64,000 nt of DNA from Pyrrhosoma nymphula (GCA_963573305.1 OY754329.1:18257200-18321199); one strand, 5' to 3'. Shown: positions 31,941 to 43,194, counted from the stretch's first letter. Made by a program: numbers and translations. Notes: generated by a model from the letters alone, not told the origin.

Positions 31941-32096
31941 AAGGAACTACACTGCAGAACGGACAGATTTAAAATGTTATTTTTCCCGCGAACGATAAGA
32001 GACCATAACAGCTGCCAATGAGACTTTAAACTTGGTTTGTCGATAGGTAATGAAGCTCTTAGTAGTAGTAGACTTCCCTAATACCTGTATCCTTGA
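31941..32096 (+). mobile_element. LINE-A fragment
   Basis: ORF2 C-terminal codons (LHCRTDRFKMLFFPRTIRDH) and the first part of the 3' UTR, then a direct join to LINE-B. Confidence 0.75.
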
Positions 32097-32482
32097 TAAG
32101 AGTAGAATTTTCACTTGTGTTTAATAACATAACATACTAACTAACACTTCACACCGCTTGATATGTCCGGCATTATTTATTTTGTTCTCTACATGAGGTA
32201 GCATCTCGTAGCATTCATAAAGTATTAGTAATATTAACCACTAGATGTGTCTATAGCATTGTTCTGCATGTTTGCATGTTCATTTACGTATCACTCTCCC
32301 AGTTTCTGGTCGGACTACGCACTGCTCTCCTGACTGCTTTGTGGCCTGCGCCTAGCGGCCGGGGGAACGTGCGAGGTTCTGATTTGTGCTGGGACGAGTG
32401 CTGCATGCCTGGTGTGGAATCACCCCGTGCCACACACCCTAGTGGTGGCTTGCACGGTACTTCGTAGATGTAGATGTAGTCG
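32097..32482 (+). mobile_element. LINE-B 3' tail
   Basis: B-type 3' UTR with the 63-codon frame (32276-32467). The terminal stem-loop is at 32425-32457 (CCGTGC/GCACGG perfectly paired). TGTAGATGTAG tail. Confidence 0.85.
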
Positions 32483-32534
32483 AAGTGTGTTTATCCGTCA
32501 CTGGTGATAGGTAATGAGTGAAACTTGGGTAAAT

Positions 32535-32786
32535 GTAGAATGTAGATGTAGAATATTATGTGTCATCGTACATGTGTGGCGTGCATGTGGGGATTCTCTT
32601 GCATGCTGCATGATGGTTTTTAGTTAATGATTGAATTGGTTAGTATCCTTAATATTCATGACCGTGCGGTGTGCATGTGGCGGTCCGCTTGCATGCTGCA
32701 TTTTGGTGACTTGTCACCCCCTGCCAAACACCCTAGAGGTGGTTCGCAGGGTAATATGTAGATGTAGATGTAGATGTAGATGTAAA
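32535..32786 (+). mobile_element. LINE-C 3' tail
   Basis: A third tail type. The UTR body has two GCATGTGG...TTGCATGCTGCAT blocks, then the terminal stem CCCTGC/GCAGGG with inner CACC/GGTG, and a tail of at least four TGTAGA/GATGTA units (32757-32786). The same sequence is on the minus strand at 46893-47077. No ORF2 attached. Confidence 0.7.
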
Positions 32787-33139
32787 TAATTAGTTTGATA
32801 TGATAAATTATAAGGGGAATGAAGCCGCGTATAGCAGTTTCAAATAAATTTCCTACTCTTCTGTTTCCCATATACCGCGCTTGCATAACGTCCTTCCCTC
32901 TAAACATTCTAATTAATCACAACGGCACCTTCCAATTCCGCCATCCGAATATCTGCTTGAATAAAAAAAACCTTTTTTAAAATAGATATTGTTCAATATT
33001 ATTCATAATAACGGTAGTTTTGACCTACTTTGCGGCTTTTCGTTTTTAAAGGGGACCTAGGCACTAAGTATCATGTAAAATCATAACCACGTAACACCTG
33101 CTCATTATCGCGTATCCTGGACTACGGAATGTGAAGAAT
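32787..33139. other. No gene recognised
   Basis: AT-rich sequence without recognisable content. Confidence 0.4.
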
Positions 33140-33420
33140 TTACGAGGCGTGAACGCTAATAAGCATGCCGTACACTGGGACTCGGGAGTTGGCACCACGA
33201 CAACGACTCACGTTCCAATTTTTTAGCCACTCCTGCTCATCCGGGGAAGGAGCCACCTGCATTGTTGACCGCGATTGGAACGACAACAACGCAGCGTAAA
33301 ATGAGGACGGTGACGCGCTGTCAAGACAACAATGAAGAAGCGCTGTTGCCTTCGCCATTCCACTGTGCCTCAGTCAGCCTCTTGAGGTGGGCGGGTATAG
33401 TATACCAATGATATTAATGC
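33140..33420 (-). other. GC-rich patch with 72-codon ORF, possible host first exon
   Basis: The minus strand carries, in order, a CCAAT-like inverted box (CATTGG), a short TATA-like TATACTATA, CCCGCCC, and then ATG at 33358 with good Kozak context (GTGGAATGG). It opens a 72-codon frame beginning MAKATALLHCCLDSASPS. No domain is recognisable and no splice pattern was established. Speculative. Confidence 0.2.
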
Positions 33421-33671
33421 GATGTCAGTTACACATACCAGTGTTTCGTGTCTCGAGGAGAAATGTAGTTTATTATTTTATTTATTTTATTAGTTTCTTT
33501 AATTTTTTTAAGTGTCCAAATACAGCACAGTAGCCAATTTACATTGGCCAAAATAACAGAACATACATAAGAAACGAATAGACAAAACATAACAAATACA
33601 ATAACAAAAAAAATCGGAAAGGAACTGAAAAAAGAGGTAGGACTAATTAATAAAAGAAGAAAGTTGACTGA
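33421..33671. other. No gene recognised
   Basis: T-rich sequence (33460-33510). An 83-codon minus frame (33429-33680) is hydrophobic because of T-richness and is probably chance. Confidence 0.4.
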
Positions 33672-33955
33672 CATCAACATCTATAATATACCCAACAAGC
33701 AACCTTAGGGGTGTGTGGCAGGGGATAAGTAGTCACCAACAAACACTACACCCTATTAAAATTAGTGTAACTACGACAATTGATTAATTAGCATAAATCG
33801 CTAATGCTTGTAGGATGCAAAGCCTCACAAGCATGCACTACACTACAGGTATGCTGCTAATATAAGAAGGACCGTTAGTATTTTGAAACTACATAAATGG
33901 ATAGAGATACAAGAACTATACTGAAAACATGCACGGCGCGCTGCAGGTTCTAGTT
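33672..33955 (-). mobile_element. LINE-A 3' UTR, diverged
   Basis: 3' UTR with a CCCAAC/GCAGGG-type imperfect terminal stem and both internal hairpin regions. It is truncated and followed directly by a longer LINE-A. Confidence 0.75.
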
Positions 33956-34893
33956 ATACACAACTAAAAATTCTCTGCAAGCCACCTCAGGGGTGTCTGG
34001 CAGGGGGTGAGTAATCAACAACATGTATTTGACTATACCCTAAAGTTAGTGTAACTACGACCAACTAAGTATTAGCATAAATCGTTAATGCTTGTAACGG
34101 GGCGAAGCCTCACAAGCATGCACTACAATACAGATATTATCAAAATGCTGAGGGACCGTTAGTATATATGTATTTTGCAACTACACAAATGGACAGAGAC
34201 TCAAGACTCATGTAGAAATCATGCACGGCGTGCTGTTAGTACTAGGTAACAGATAATAATTCAAGTATTAGGGAGTACTAACACTACTAGTAGCTACAAA
34301 ACCTATCGACAAACCTAGATAAAAGTCTCATTGGAAGCTGTTATGATCCCTTATCATTCGTGGGAAAAATGACAATTTAAATCTTTCCGTTCTGCAGTCT
34401 AGTTCCCTAATTTAATTCTCATGATCTGATCAACCGTAGTATGCCAGTTTTCGTAATATATTATCAACGTCGTCAGAGAAAAGACCGGTTTGGAACTTAT
34501 ATAATATATTGAGTCTAAATTTTAATCAACGGTCTGAAAGCGTTTCCCATCCCAGTTGCGGCAAAATGTCAGTAACACTCACGGGATTATCTTAACGGCC
34601 TTTAACTTATCTTGCCAATTTTTGCTGCACGCGCTCTAACTCACGTTCCAAGCCTATCTCCTAAGGATCCCAATTACTGGCATCATATTCCGAGTGGGGT
34701 CTAACGAGGGAGAAGTTCCCTAACTTTATCGTCGCACTTGCAAAGTAATCTTTAAACAAATCCCAATTTACGATTAGCTTGACCAGTAATTTCTCAAATA
34801 TGTTTATACCACGAGAGATCATTAATCAGTATAACTCCGAGGTATTTAACCGATTTTACTGTCTCTAATTTGCTGTTGTTTATGCAATAGCTG

Positions 34894-35646
34894 TTAAAAG
34901 GAGCGTTTTTCCGTTTCCAAAAATTCATAACAACGCATTTTTTCAGGTTTAATTCTAGCTGCCACGCATCGCACCACACCTGTATTGCCTTCGAGGTCCT
35001 TAGTTAGCGCTAGCTTATCATTAAGGAAACGGATTTCTCTATATACCACTGAGTCGTCTGCAAATAATCTAAGCTTACTGTCAAATGATTCACCGATGTC
35101 GTTTATGAACAAAAGGAACAGAAGTGGGCCTATGACACTTCCCTGTGGTACACCCGATGTGACTTTTACTTCATTAGAGATAGCACCATCTAATACAACC
35201 CTTTGCTCGCGATTGCTTAAGAATTCTCTAATCCAGGATATTACGTCGTCGTCTAACCCGTAGGATTTTAATTTCATGAGTACCTTTCTTTGGGAAACTT
35301 GATCAAATGCCTTTTTAAAGTCAAGAAAAATTTCATCAACTGGAACGTTATTTTCACCCGAGACTAAAATATCGTGGGCAAAAAGTGCTAATTGAGTTTC
35401 GCAAGATCTTCCCTTTCTGAATCCGTGTTTCGTTTTTGTTAACAATCTCTTCTTATCGAGGTGTCTCATAACTGAACTTACAATTATATATTCAAGTACT
35501 TTGCAAGAGATAGATGTGAGAGATATCGGTCTGTAGTTCGATGGCTGTTCCTTATCACCGCTTTTGAATATGGGAGTGACTTTTGCAATTTTCCAGTCCA
35601 TGGGTACTTTGTGTTCGTGGATGGATTTAATAAATATATTCTGCAA
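34894..35646 (-). pseudogene. LINE-A ORF2, reverse transcriptase domain
   Basis: A 250-codon open frame: DWKIAKVTPIFKSGDKEQPS, ISLTSISCKVLEYIIVSSV, KHGFRKGRSCETQL, DEIFLDFKKAFDQVSQ, SGVPQGSVIGPLLF (consensus GVPQGS kept) and FADDSVVY with both catalytic Asp. A frameshift after LTKDLEG moves the rest into a second frame (34794-34979). Upstream, the SPGPEEIPARVYREL part is broken by a stop and a ~20-bp insertion near 35720-35740. It keeps the RT core but is not intact. Confidence 0.9.
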
Positions 35647-36410
35647 GTAGGGTGATATTTCACAAGCTTATTCTCTATACACGCGGGCAGGAATTTCTTC
35701 AGGACCTGGGGATTTATTTAACAAGTTTTTAATTTAGACTTAAAGATTTTAACAAGTTTTCTATTCCGTGAGTGCAAATATCAATAGGAGGCATCTTTTG
35801 CTGGAAGTGATCATTTACCTTTACGGATGTAATCTGTGATGACTTGGTGAACACACTTTGAAAGTAGGAATTTAATAAGTTGGCTTTGTTCGAACTTCTT
35901 GTTAATAATTCACCCTTTTCGTTTCGTAGTGGAATAACTGTTGATCTATTGCCTTGAACTTCCTTTACGCAATTCCAAAATGATTTTGGTTTATCCTGTA
36001 ACTATTCTTCTAATGGTCTTCTTTTAAAATCCATGAATGCATTCTGAAATGCTTCCTTTGTATTGTCTTTAGATAATTTGTATTTTTCTAATATTCAATT
36101 TTGATCACCAGTGGACAAATCTCTACGGAGTTTTTTTCATCTCGGCGTGGCATACTCTCTGACATCTTCACAATTTTCTCACTTCTGTATTGTACCATCT
36201 TGGTTCGCTGCCCCTTTTTTTTACTTTACTTGAAATATATTTTCTGATCCCCGAATGTACGATCGAAAGATAAGCTTTCCAAGTACTCCGTGTCTAACTT
36301 TACGCTTGATTCTTGTAAGTCGGGAAGACAATTTTTTAGATGACTCTTGAACGCATTGAAATCGCTTTTTTTTGTAGAACTTTCTTCTTTGTTTTAACTT
36401 TTAATTATAT

Positions 36411-36944
36411 TCAAATAGAACTTTGTGTAACCACTATATGGTCACTAATGCCCTCAACAGTGTTTACCTTAATTAATTGCTGCGGTATATTTGTTTCCAA
36501 TAAATCAAGAATGTTATCCCCTCTGTTAGGCGTCGTAGCTATCTGATGTAGGGCATTTGATGAGAACGTGTACATAAGGGACTCGCATATATCTTTGTCT
36601 CTTCCCCCTGATATGTTACTGTAGGTCCTCCAATCTATAGAGGGCGTATTGAAATCTCCACCTATGATTAAATTTATTTCTGTGTTCCTAGATGTGATAT
36701 TCTTTAATTGTGTTTCGAGTTCTAAAATTGAGGTGACGTCGGTGTTAGGAGGCCTGTAGTATGCCCACACGAATATTGTTTTTGATTTAGGGCATCTAAT
36801 AGAGCGCCATAAAGATTCTAAGCTGGTATCTGGGACGATTTCCGCTTGGCTGACTATGGTTTTCTTTAGAGCTATAAATACTCCGCCTCCGGTTGTTGGA
36901 CCTATCTTTACTGTAAACGTTGAATGATTTAGGAAAAATTTCAA
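36411..36944 (-). pseudogene. LINE-A ORF2, endonuclease domain (best preserved)
   Basis: A 177-codon frame with GGGVFIALKKTIVS, VPDTSLESLWRSIRCPKSKT, FVWAYYRPPNTDVTSILELE, NLIIGGDFNTPSIDW, SGGRDKDICESLMYTFSSNA, TPNRGDNILDL and GISDHIVV. GDFN and SDH, key APE-type endonuclease motifs, are both intact, unlike the 22.1-23.0 kb copy. The N-terminal part (VVNCRSL... at 37060-37090) is in another frame. Confidence 0.9.
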
Positions 36945-37197
36945 TATCAGATATGTCGTCCGTCAGCCAACTTTCTGTGCCAATAATGACGTTACACTCC
37001 TTGCTATGAATAAGGTGGTGAATTTCTTGAATCTTATTATTAAACTACGGCAGTTAACTACTGCAACGACTTCTGCTTCATGATTATTTTTTATGCAACT
37101 CGGGGACATTTCAAGATTGCTGTCTTCAATAAAGCTATGCTTAGGCTCGATACTCGGAGTACTTTTAGCTAAGTTACTAACTGCATCATGTTCAGTC

Positions 37198-37519
37198 ATC
37201 TGGTATCAAACGGTTGAGGTCATTAGCCCCATTTAGGATGGGAGAGTTGATTGGTCAAGGCAGGATTGATTGGGTATTGGAATAAAGGTGGAGAGAAACC
37301 CGACGCGTTAGGAGAACCCCAAACTAAAATCAGCAACGGGTCTACAGTTTTTCGTCCCATTCGATGGATTGAGTATTTTCACGGTTTTCTAAGTGCTCTC
37401 CGAATATAACTCAATTAAGGGTCGATATTCTTCTGAAGTAAATCTCCGACATTGTCGGGGATTGCACCCTAGCCGTCGAGATATGAAGCCAATACTCTAG
37501 CCGTCACTCCCATAGGGAT
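37198..37519 (-). mobile_element. tRNA-derived SINE
   Basis: On the minus strand the head reads TGGGAGTGACGGCTAGAGTA (A-box region, ~37490-37510). About 30 bases on comes GGTGCAATCCC (degenerate B box), then a ~220-bp body ending in AATGGGGCTAATGACCTCAA and GATACC. The head resembles a tRNA with clover-leaf decay. It abuts the LINE-A 5' truncation, so either could have been the target. Confidence 0.65.
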
Positions 37520-37680
37520 ATAATTACATCTATCGAAATAAACTCGCAGCACGTACGCAGTATAAGATTTTTAATGCTAAAGAGTCTATTTCCTTATCAA
37601 AAAAAGGTCACTTCAGGTGAATGATTAACAGCTCCGTTCCTTTGTAAACTTGTTGAATATACTGCGTTATGTGCACCTAT
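37520..37680. other. No gene recognised
   Basis: Short AT-rich stretch. Confidence 0.4.
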
Positions 37681-38645
37681 CATTCTATTATGTAAGTTCC
37701 AAACTGATTTATTCCCTGATGACGAGAATAATATTTTATGAAATCCGACATACTATGCTAGATCAGACAATAAGAATATATTTAGGGAACTAAACTGCAG
37801 CACGGACAGATTTAAGGTGTAATTTTTCCCGCGAACGATAAGAGACCATAACAGCTGCCAATGACACTTTTAACTAGGTTTTTTGATAGGTAGTGTAGCT
37901 CTTAGTAGTAGAAGTACTACTCCCTTATACTTGTATCCTTATCTGGTACCTAGTACTTACAGCACGCCGTGTATTTTTTCAGCATAACTCTTTAATCTCT
38001 GTCCGTTTATTTAGTTGAAAAATACATATATTTTTACGGTTCCTCTACCATAGGTAGCATATCTGTAGTGTACATCTACATCTACAAAATACCCTGCAAG
38101 CTACCTCAGGGGTGTGTGGCAGGGGGTGAGTATGCACCAACATGCATTACACTATATACTAAAGATAGTGTAACAAAGACTAATTATGCATTAGCATAAA
38201 TCGCTAATGCATGTCAAGAGGTGAAGTCTCACAAGCATGCACTACTACACTACAGATATTGTCACAGTGGAGAAGGACCATTAATATATATGTATTTTGC
38301 AACTACACAAATGGACAGAGACTCAAGACTCATGTAGAAAACATGCACGGCGTGCTGTTAGTATGTACTAGGTAACAGAAGAGGATTCAAGTATTAGAGA
38401 GTACTACTACTACTAAGAGCTACACTACCTAACGACAAACCTAGATAAAAGTCTCATTGGCAACTGTTATGGTCCCTTATCGTTCGTGGGAAAAATGACA
38501 TTTTAAATCTGTCCGTTCTGCAGTCTAGTTCCCTAATTTTATTCGAGTGTAGTGCATGCTTGTGAGCCTTCGCCTCGTGACAAGCATTAGCGATTTATGC
38601 TAATGCATCAATAGTCGTAGTTACACTAACTTCATGGGATAGTAA
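37681..38645 (+). mobile_element. LINE-A 3' end interrupted by another LINE-A
   Basis: The first part (37681-38072) holds the ORF2 C-terminus (a LLCKFQTDLFPDDE-like read) and the first half of the 3' UTR. The second part (38547-38645) resumes with SL1 and SL2. The missing middle is the 474-bp minus-strand insertion described next. The GTGTA at the break is duplicated (38068-38072 and 38547-38551). Confidence 0.85.
38073..38546 (-). mobile_element. LINE-A inserted into LINE-A
   Basis: A 5'-truncated minus-strand copy from an ATCTACATCTAC tail and terminal stem through the UTR hairpins to the ORF2 C-terminal codons. The 5-bp target duplication GTGTA shows it jumped into the host LINE's 3' UTR after that copy was in place. 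Confidence 0.85.
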
Positions 38646-38997
38646 CTTTTCACTTTCACCCTTCAACTTCCAAATCTGTGGCACGCGTATCCCAAGGTGT
38701 AGGAACTCGCAAGTTAAAGGGTCCTTATGCGAGGAAGCCTTAAAAATGGCGGAAGTGTAGTAACCACATGCCCGTATCGCAAGTGGTCCATCTGCTTGGA
38801 ATTATTTCGATGGAAAAGGCCTTCAAAGGTTAAGGAAGTCGAAGATTCTAAATAGGTTGGGAACTGCTCTTCTCAATACGAGCGTTTCTCAACCTATTTC
38901 CCTTTTCGTACTACTTAAGTCACCCAATCCAAAAATCACACCTCTAATGTTATGAGTGTTTTTTTATATCTCACAGCGATTTTATCCTGATAATATT
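38646..38997. other. No gene recognised
   Basis: Unassigned sequence between LINE-A and MITE-1. Confidence 0.4.
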
Positions 38998-39549
38998 AGC
39001 GTTCGAGCGTGATATTTCCCTAATCATAATGGATACCATACTTGAATTTTAATTTTTAATTTAAGCGTCTGTAAGATGTAGGTATGAGGTAAATATTGTG
39101 ATATTTATGGTGCAAAAATGTTATGTACGACCAAAATTCTCAGTAATATAAAAAATGTAACCATATAAGTCTCTAACTTGACTCATTTTTTCATGCCGTA
39201 CGGTGTAATCGCCTTCACGATAGAAGGTTTTTGCGATTTGGCGAAGCACTGCGGTAATTATATGATCAATCTTTATAAATAGTTGAGAAAACAAACTAAT
39301 AACATACCGTTAGTTTTTTGACGATGTATAGATGTTAGGATTTCTAAATTATTATATATTCTCCCTCTGGAGCGCACAGCCGTAATCTATGCCATGTAAA
39401 ACAGCTTATATTTTTAGGTCAATTGCTCGAAATGTAGTTCGGCAAGGTGTTAATATTTTGATATCATTAAAAAATTAGTAGTTTTTTCTTTTAAATTACA
39501 TCAAAATCATCAAATTCTAGGACAATTGATTTAACGCTCAAACTACCTT
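38998..39549 (-). mobile_element. MITE-1 copy, decayed ends
   Basis: Same orientation as 28493-29050. The left end (GTTCGAGCG) and right end (CGCTCAAACTACC) match the family. The right flank is TTAT and the left flank has lost TTAA. Confidence 0.7.
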
Positions 39550-39613
39550 ATATCCACCATTGTTCAAGTTTTTTTTTATATCCCAAACCGTCATTCGCGT
39601 ACCTACCTCTTAA

Positions 39614-40717
39614 GGTATTTGGAGCGAAATATCACATAACCTAGAATTTGATGAATTTGACCTCATTTTAAAGAAAAAACTCCCATCTTATCAATTATAT
39701 AAAAATATTAACCCGTTGCCAAAATATTTTAGAGCAATTTGCCTAAAAAATATAAGCTGTTTTACATTGGGATAGATTACGGCTGTGCGATCCTGAGGGA
39801 GAATATTGGAAAAATTAGGACTTTATAACACAAAGATTTCGTCATAAAACTAACGGTGTGTTGTTTTTTTTTTGTTTTCTCATCTATTTATAAAAATTAA
39901 TCTATCATTCACCGCAGTACATTTTAGAGAATCGCAAAAAAAACCTATTTTTGAAGGCGTGATAATATGAGTCAAGTTAGCGACTTTTTTGAGATTGTGG
40001 TTATATTTATTTTTTCATTGAGAATTTTTGCCATATTTAACCATATTATTTCACCATTAATATTGCAATATTTACTTCATACTTCTTACGAACATTGAAA
40101 TGAAAAATAAAATTTGTACCTGGTCTCCATTAAGACTACTGTCGGCGCAGAAAGTATGCGACCCTGAGTTTGAGACTTCATATCTCTAAAACGGCTCGGC
40201 CGATTTTTATTAAATTGGCATCAATATTTAGCTTGCTTCAATTTCCGTTAAGTGATTACAAGAAAACTTTTAAAAAATTATAATAAAAGTTTGTTTCTTG
40301 AGAGAAATTGAAAAAAGAGCCCGTTTTTTGGCCCGCGACAGGCTATGTTCAACTTTCGGGGATTACTACGCCAATACCGTTCATTCGATGGCAATCAAAC
40401 TTAAACACTTTATTTCTCAAACTTCTTTTAGTGCTTTTGTTAAATTTCAAAGCTAAATCTTTATTTGTTTAAATATTGTAGGTAGTTTGCTGGCGAAACC
40501 TTATCTCCGTTCTCACGGTATGCAGAGAGATTTCCGTCACACCATTGGTTTTGTCGTGAGTTCTGCATTACGATACCGATATATATAAGTACATTAAAAT
40601 AAAGTTTTATTTTATTTTTTATTTGTATCACGTTTTTGTCTGCCTTCTGCCAGCATTGAGCGGCGGAGGGCGCCTCTTGGAGCTTAAGTTCACCTCCTAG
40701 GGTGAACTATCTTGCTG
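39614..40717 (+). mobile_element. MITE-1 copy containing a 557-bp insertion
   Basis: TTAA (39610-39613) precedes GGTATTTGGAGCG. The MITE runs to about 40139, is interrupted, and resumes at 40697 (CTAGGGTGAACTATCTTGCT) to end in GAAACTACC before TTAA (40718-40721). The resumed sequence matches the terminal part of the 28493 copy, so both halves belong to one MITE. Confidence 0.7.
40140..40696 (+). mobile_element. Insertion inside MITE-1, possibly a non-autonomous Helitron
   Basis: A 557-bp insert with no ORF. Its left part has AAAACGGCTCGGCCGATTTT, a sequence style I associate with Helitron 5' regions, and it begins GTCGGCGC (a TC start could lie at the second base). No clear terminal inverted repeats were seen. 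The right end is GC-rich (GAGCGGCGGAGGGCGCC). The Helitron assignment is tentative. Confidence 0.4.
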
Positions 40718-40721
40718 AAAC

Positions 40722-41055
40722 TACCTTAACGGCACTCGGTCCACAACGGCAGGTTCACGGTCCGCAACACAGAGACGTACGCATCCATCTGCCACGAGCT
40801 TTGGCGAGAGCCTTAGTTGGCATTCCTTTTTCATCCGGAAGCATCGCCATCTTCAGAATAGCGATGCGCAACTGCGTCTTGAGTCGGTCGCGGTCGAGAA
40901 TCCGAGGGGACGCGAGACAAAAGAATCGCTCTGGAGCCGAAGAGATGAGGTCCATCGGTCCAAGGGCACTGACATTGAACTATTGAAGGCGACGAGGGCA
41001 GCCAATCGAATAAGAGTGTGTGCGTGTGTACCTTGCAGTATGTCGAGCGAGTGCT
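40722..41055. other. CpG-rich unique stretch
   Basis: GC-rich with frequent CpG. A GCATCG...CGATGC inverted repeat lies at 40840-40867. Open frames of 66-94 codons overlap on both strands without recognisable domains. Confidence 0.35.
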
Positions 41056-41483
41056 TGAGAATGTCATTATTCCCACGAACGATAAGGGACCTTAACATCT
41101 GCCAATAAGACTTTTATCTAGGTTTGTCGATAGGTAGTGTAGCTCTTAGTAGTATTAGTACTCCCTAATACTTGTATCCTCATTTGCTACCTAGTACTTA
41201 CAACACGCCGTGCAGATTTTCAGCATAACTCTTGAATCTCTGTCCATTTATGTAGTTGCAAAATACATAAATAGGTACTAACGGTCCCTCTAACATTGGT
41301 AGCATATCTCTAGCGTAGTGCATGCTTGTGAGGCTTCGCCTCGTGATAAGCATTAGCGATTCATACAAATACACCAATAGTCGAAGTTACACTAACTTTA
41401 GGGTATAGTACAATGCATTTTGGTGACTACTCACCCCCTGCCACACACCCCTGAGGTGGCTTGCAGAGTATTTGGTAGATGTA
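41056..41483 (+). mobile_element. LINE-A 3' end
   Basis: ORF2 terminal codons then the full 3' UTR with double hairpin and terminal stem, ending TTGGTAGATGTA. Confidence 0.8.
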
Positions 41484-41525
41484 CGAGATAGCGAGTAGCT
41501 CGAGATAGCAGGCTCGTAGATAGCG

Positions 41526-41798
41526 AGTGCTGAGGGAGAATATTAGAAAAATTAGGAATTTATAACACATAGATTTCGTCAAAATACTAACGGTATGTTG
41601 TTTCTTTGTTTTCTCATCTATTTCAAAAAATTAATATATCATTCACCGCAGTAATGTGTAGAGAATCGCACAAAAATACCTATTTTTGAAGGCGGTTTCA
41701 CCGTACGGCGTCATATTATGAGCCAAGTTAGAGACTTTTTTGTGATTGTGGTTATATTTATTTAATTATTGAGAATATTTGTCATATTTAACCACGTC
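41526..41798 (+). mobile_element. MITE-1 internal fragment
   Basis: Matches the middle of MITE-1 (GAGGGAGAATATTAGAAAAA to the GTCATATTTAACCA region). Both termini are missing. It is flanked by LINE-A pieces on both sides. Confidence 0.7.
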
Positions 41799-41861
41799 TG
41801 AGTTAGTATTAGTACTCCCTAATAGTTGTATCCTCATTTGCTACCTAGTACTTACAACAGA
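41799..41861 (+). mobile_element. Short LINE-A piece duplicated from nearby
   Basis: Almost identical to 41147-41203 in the LINE-A copy to the left, but only ~60 bp long with no LINE tail. A local copying event explains it better than transposition. Confidence 0.6.
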
Positions 41862-42430
41862 TATCAACTCCCTCCATCTTACGTGGGTCCGTATGATAGA
41901 GGGAGAGAGCAAGGATGGAGGAGGAAGAAGATGAAGAGAGGGAACAAAAGAAAATTGGAGAAATTGAAGAGAGGGTGGGAAGGATTGGGCGGCCACGGAC
42001 GAAGAGGAAGGCAGTTGTCCCCTAACCTCCTCCCCCTCCCGCCCCCCGTCCTCCCCCCTTTTGCCTTCTTCCCCTAAGCAGCCTGACCTGCTCCACTTAC
42101 CTCATCACCGGCGCGCGAATACACGGCTCGTATTAAACGCCCGAACAATGCGGAGTTGGCGACGGGCGACCCAACGGACGCGGCGAAGGGGACTCCGCGA
42201 CCTCCCCGTCGCGTCTTCCGACGAATGGGGGCGAAGGAGAGGGAAGGAACACAAGGAGGAGGAGACAGGAGGAATGCCGTGGCGCCCCCCTCCCTGAAAC
42301 CCAAGATGCAGCGGGACTGACTGGCGAGGAGGAAATGATGTTCGCAGAGCTCGGTCCGTGGCAACCACTTGTTAGGAAGAAGACTTGATGAAAAATGTTG
42401 AAGAGAGAATAGGTGGAAAGGGGAAGACGC
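41862..42430. other. GC-rich stretch with purine/pyrimidine tracts, no gene identified
   Basis: A G/A-rich run at 41900-41990 and a C/T-rich run at 42020-42075 lead into CpG-dense DNA (42105-42300). Overlapping frames up to 148 codons exist on both strands, and none shows a recognisable domain. Confidence 0.35.
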
Positions 42431-43194
42431 TACATCTACAAAATACCCAATACCCTGCAAGCCACCTCTGGGGTGTGTGGCAGGGGGTGAGTATTCACCA
42501 ACATGAATTACACTATACACTAAATTTAGTGTAACTACGACTAATTATGCATTAGGATAAATCGCTAATGCTTGTCATGAGGCGAAGCCTCACAAGCAAG
42601 CACTAATACACTACAGATATTATCACAGTGGAGAGGGACCGTTAATATATATGTATTTTGCAACTACACGAATGGACAGAGACTCAAGACTCATGTAGAA
42701 AACATACACGGCGTGCTGTTAGTACTAGGTAACAGATAAGGATTCAAGTATTAGGGAGCACTACTACTACTAAGAGCTACACTACCTAACGACAAACCTA
42801 GTTAATAGCCTTATTTGCAGCTGTTATGGGCCCTTATAGTTCGAGGGAAAAAATGACATTTTAAATCTGTCTGTTGTGCAGTCTAGTCCCCTAATTTTAT
42901 TCTCATGATCTGATCTACCGTAGTATGTCGGATTTCGTAAAATATTATCAACGTCGTCAGACAATAGACCGGTTTGGAACTTACATAATAGATTTAGTCT
43001 AAATTTTAATCGACGGTCTGAAAGCTTTTCCCATCCCAGTTGCTGCAAAAGGTCAGTAACACTAACGAGATTATCATAACGGCCTTTAACGTATCTTGCC
43101 GATTTTCGCTGTACGCGTCCTGACTCAGTTTCCAAGCCTATCTCATAAGGATCCCAAATACTGGCAGCATATTCCAAGTGGGGTCTAACGAGGG
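42431..43194 (-). mobile_element. LINE-A, ORF2 C-terminus plus 3' UTR
   Basis: An ATCTAC tail, the terminal stem (with a small ATACCC duplication at 42442-42456), UTR hairpins, then a 117-codon ORF2 C-terminal frame (43177-42824): YAASIWDPYEIGLETESGRV, RYDNLVSVTDLLQQLGWEKL and PTYYGRSDHENKIRGLD. Truncated at 43194. Confidence 0.88.

Larger units (their letters stand above)
33966..37196 (-). mobile_element. LINE-A long copy (EN, RT, 3' UTR)
   Basis: A 3.2-kb minus-strand LINE-A: 3' UTR 33966-34370, ORF2 C-terminus to ~34790, RT ~34790-36060, linker to ~36340, endonuclease ~36411-37050, then upstream sequence shared with 22080-22190. It truncates at about 37196 against a SINE. The exact ATCTAC tail is missing; the 3' end starts near CTCTGCAAGCC. 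Confidence 0.9.

Noticed and set aside
42061..42520. Proline/arginine-rich ORFs as coding exons
   Set aside because: Composition follows the GC-rich tracts, frames on both strands overlap, and part of the minus frame runs into a LINE-A tail.
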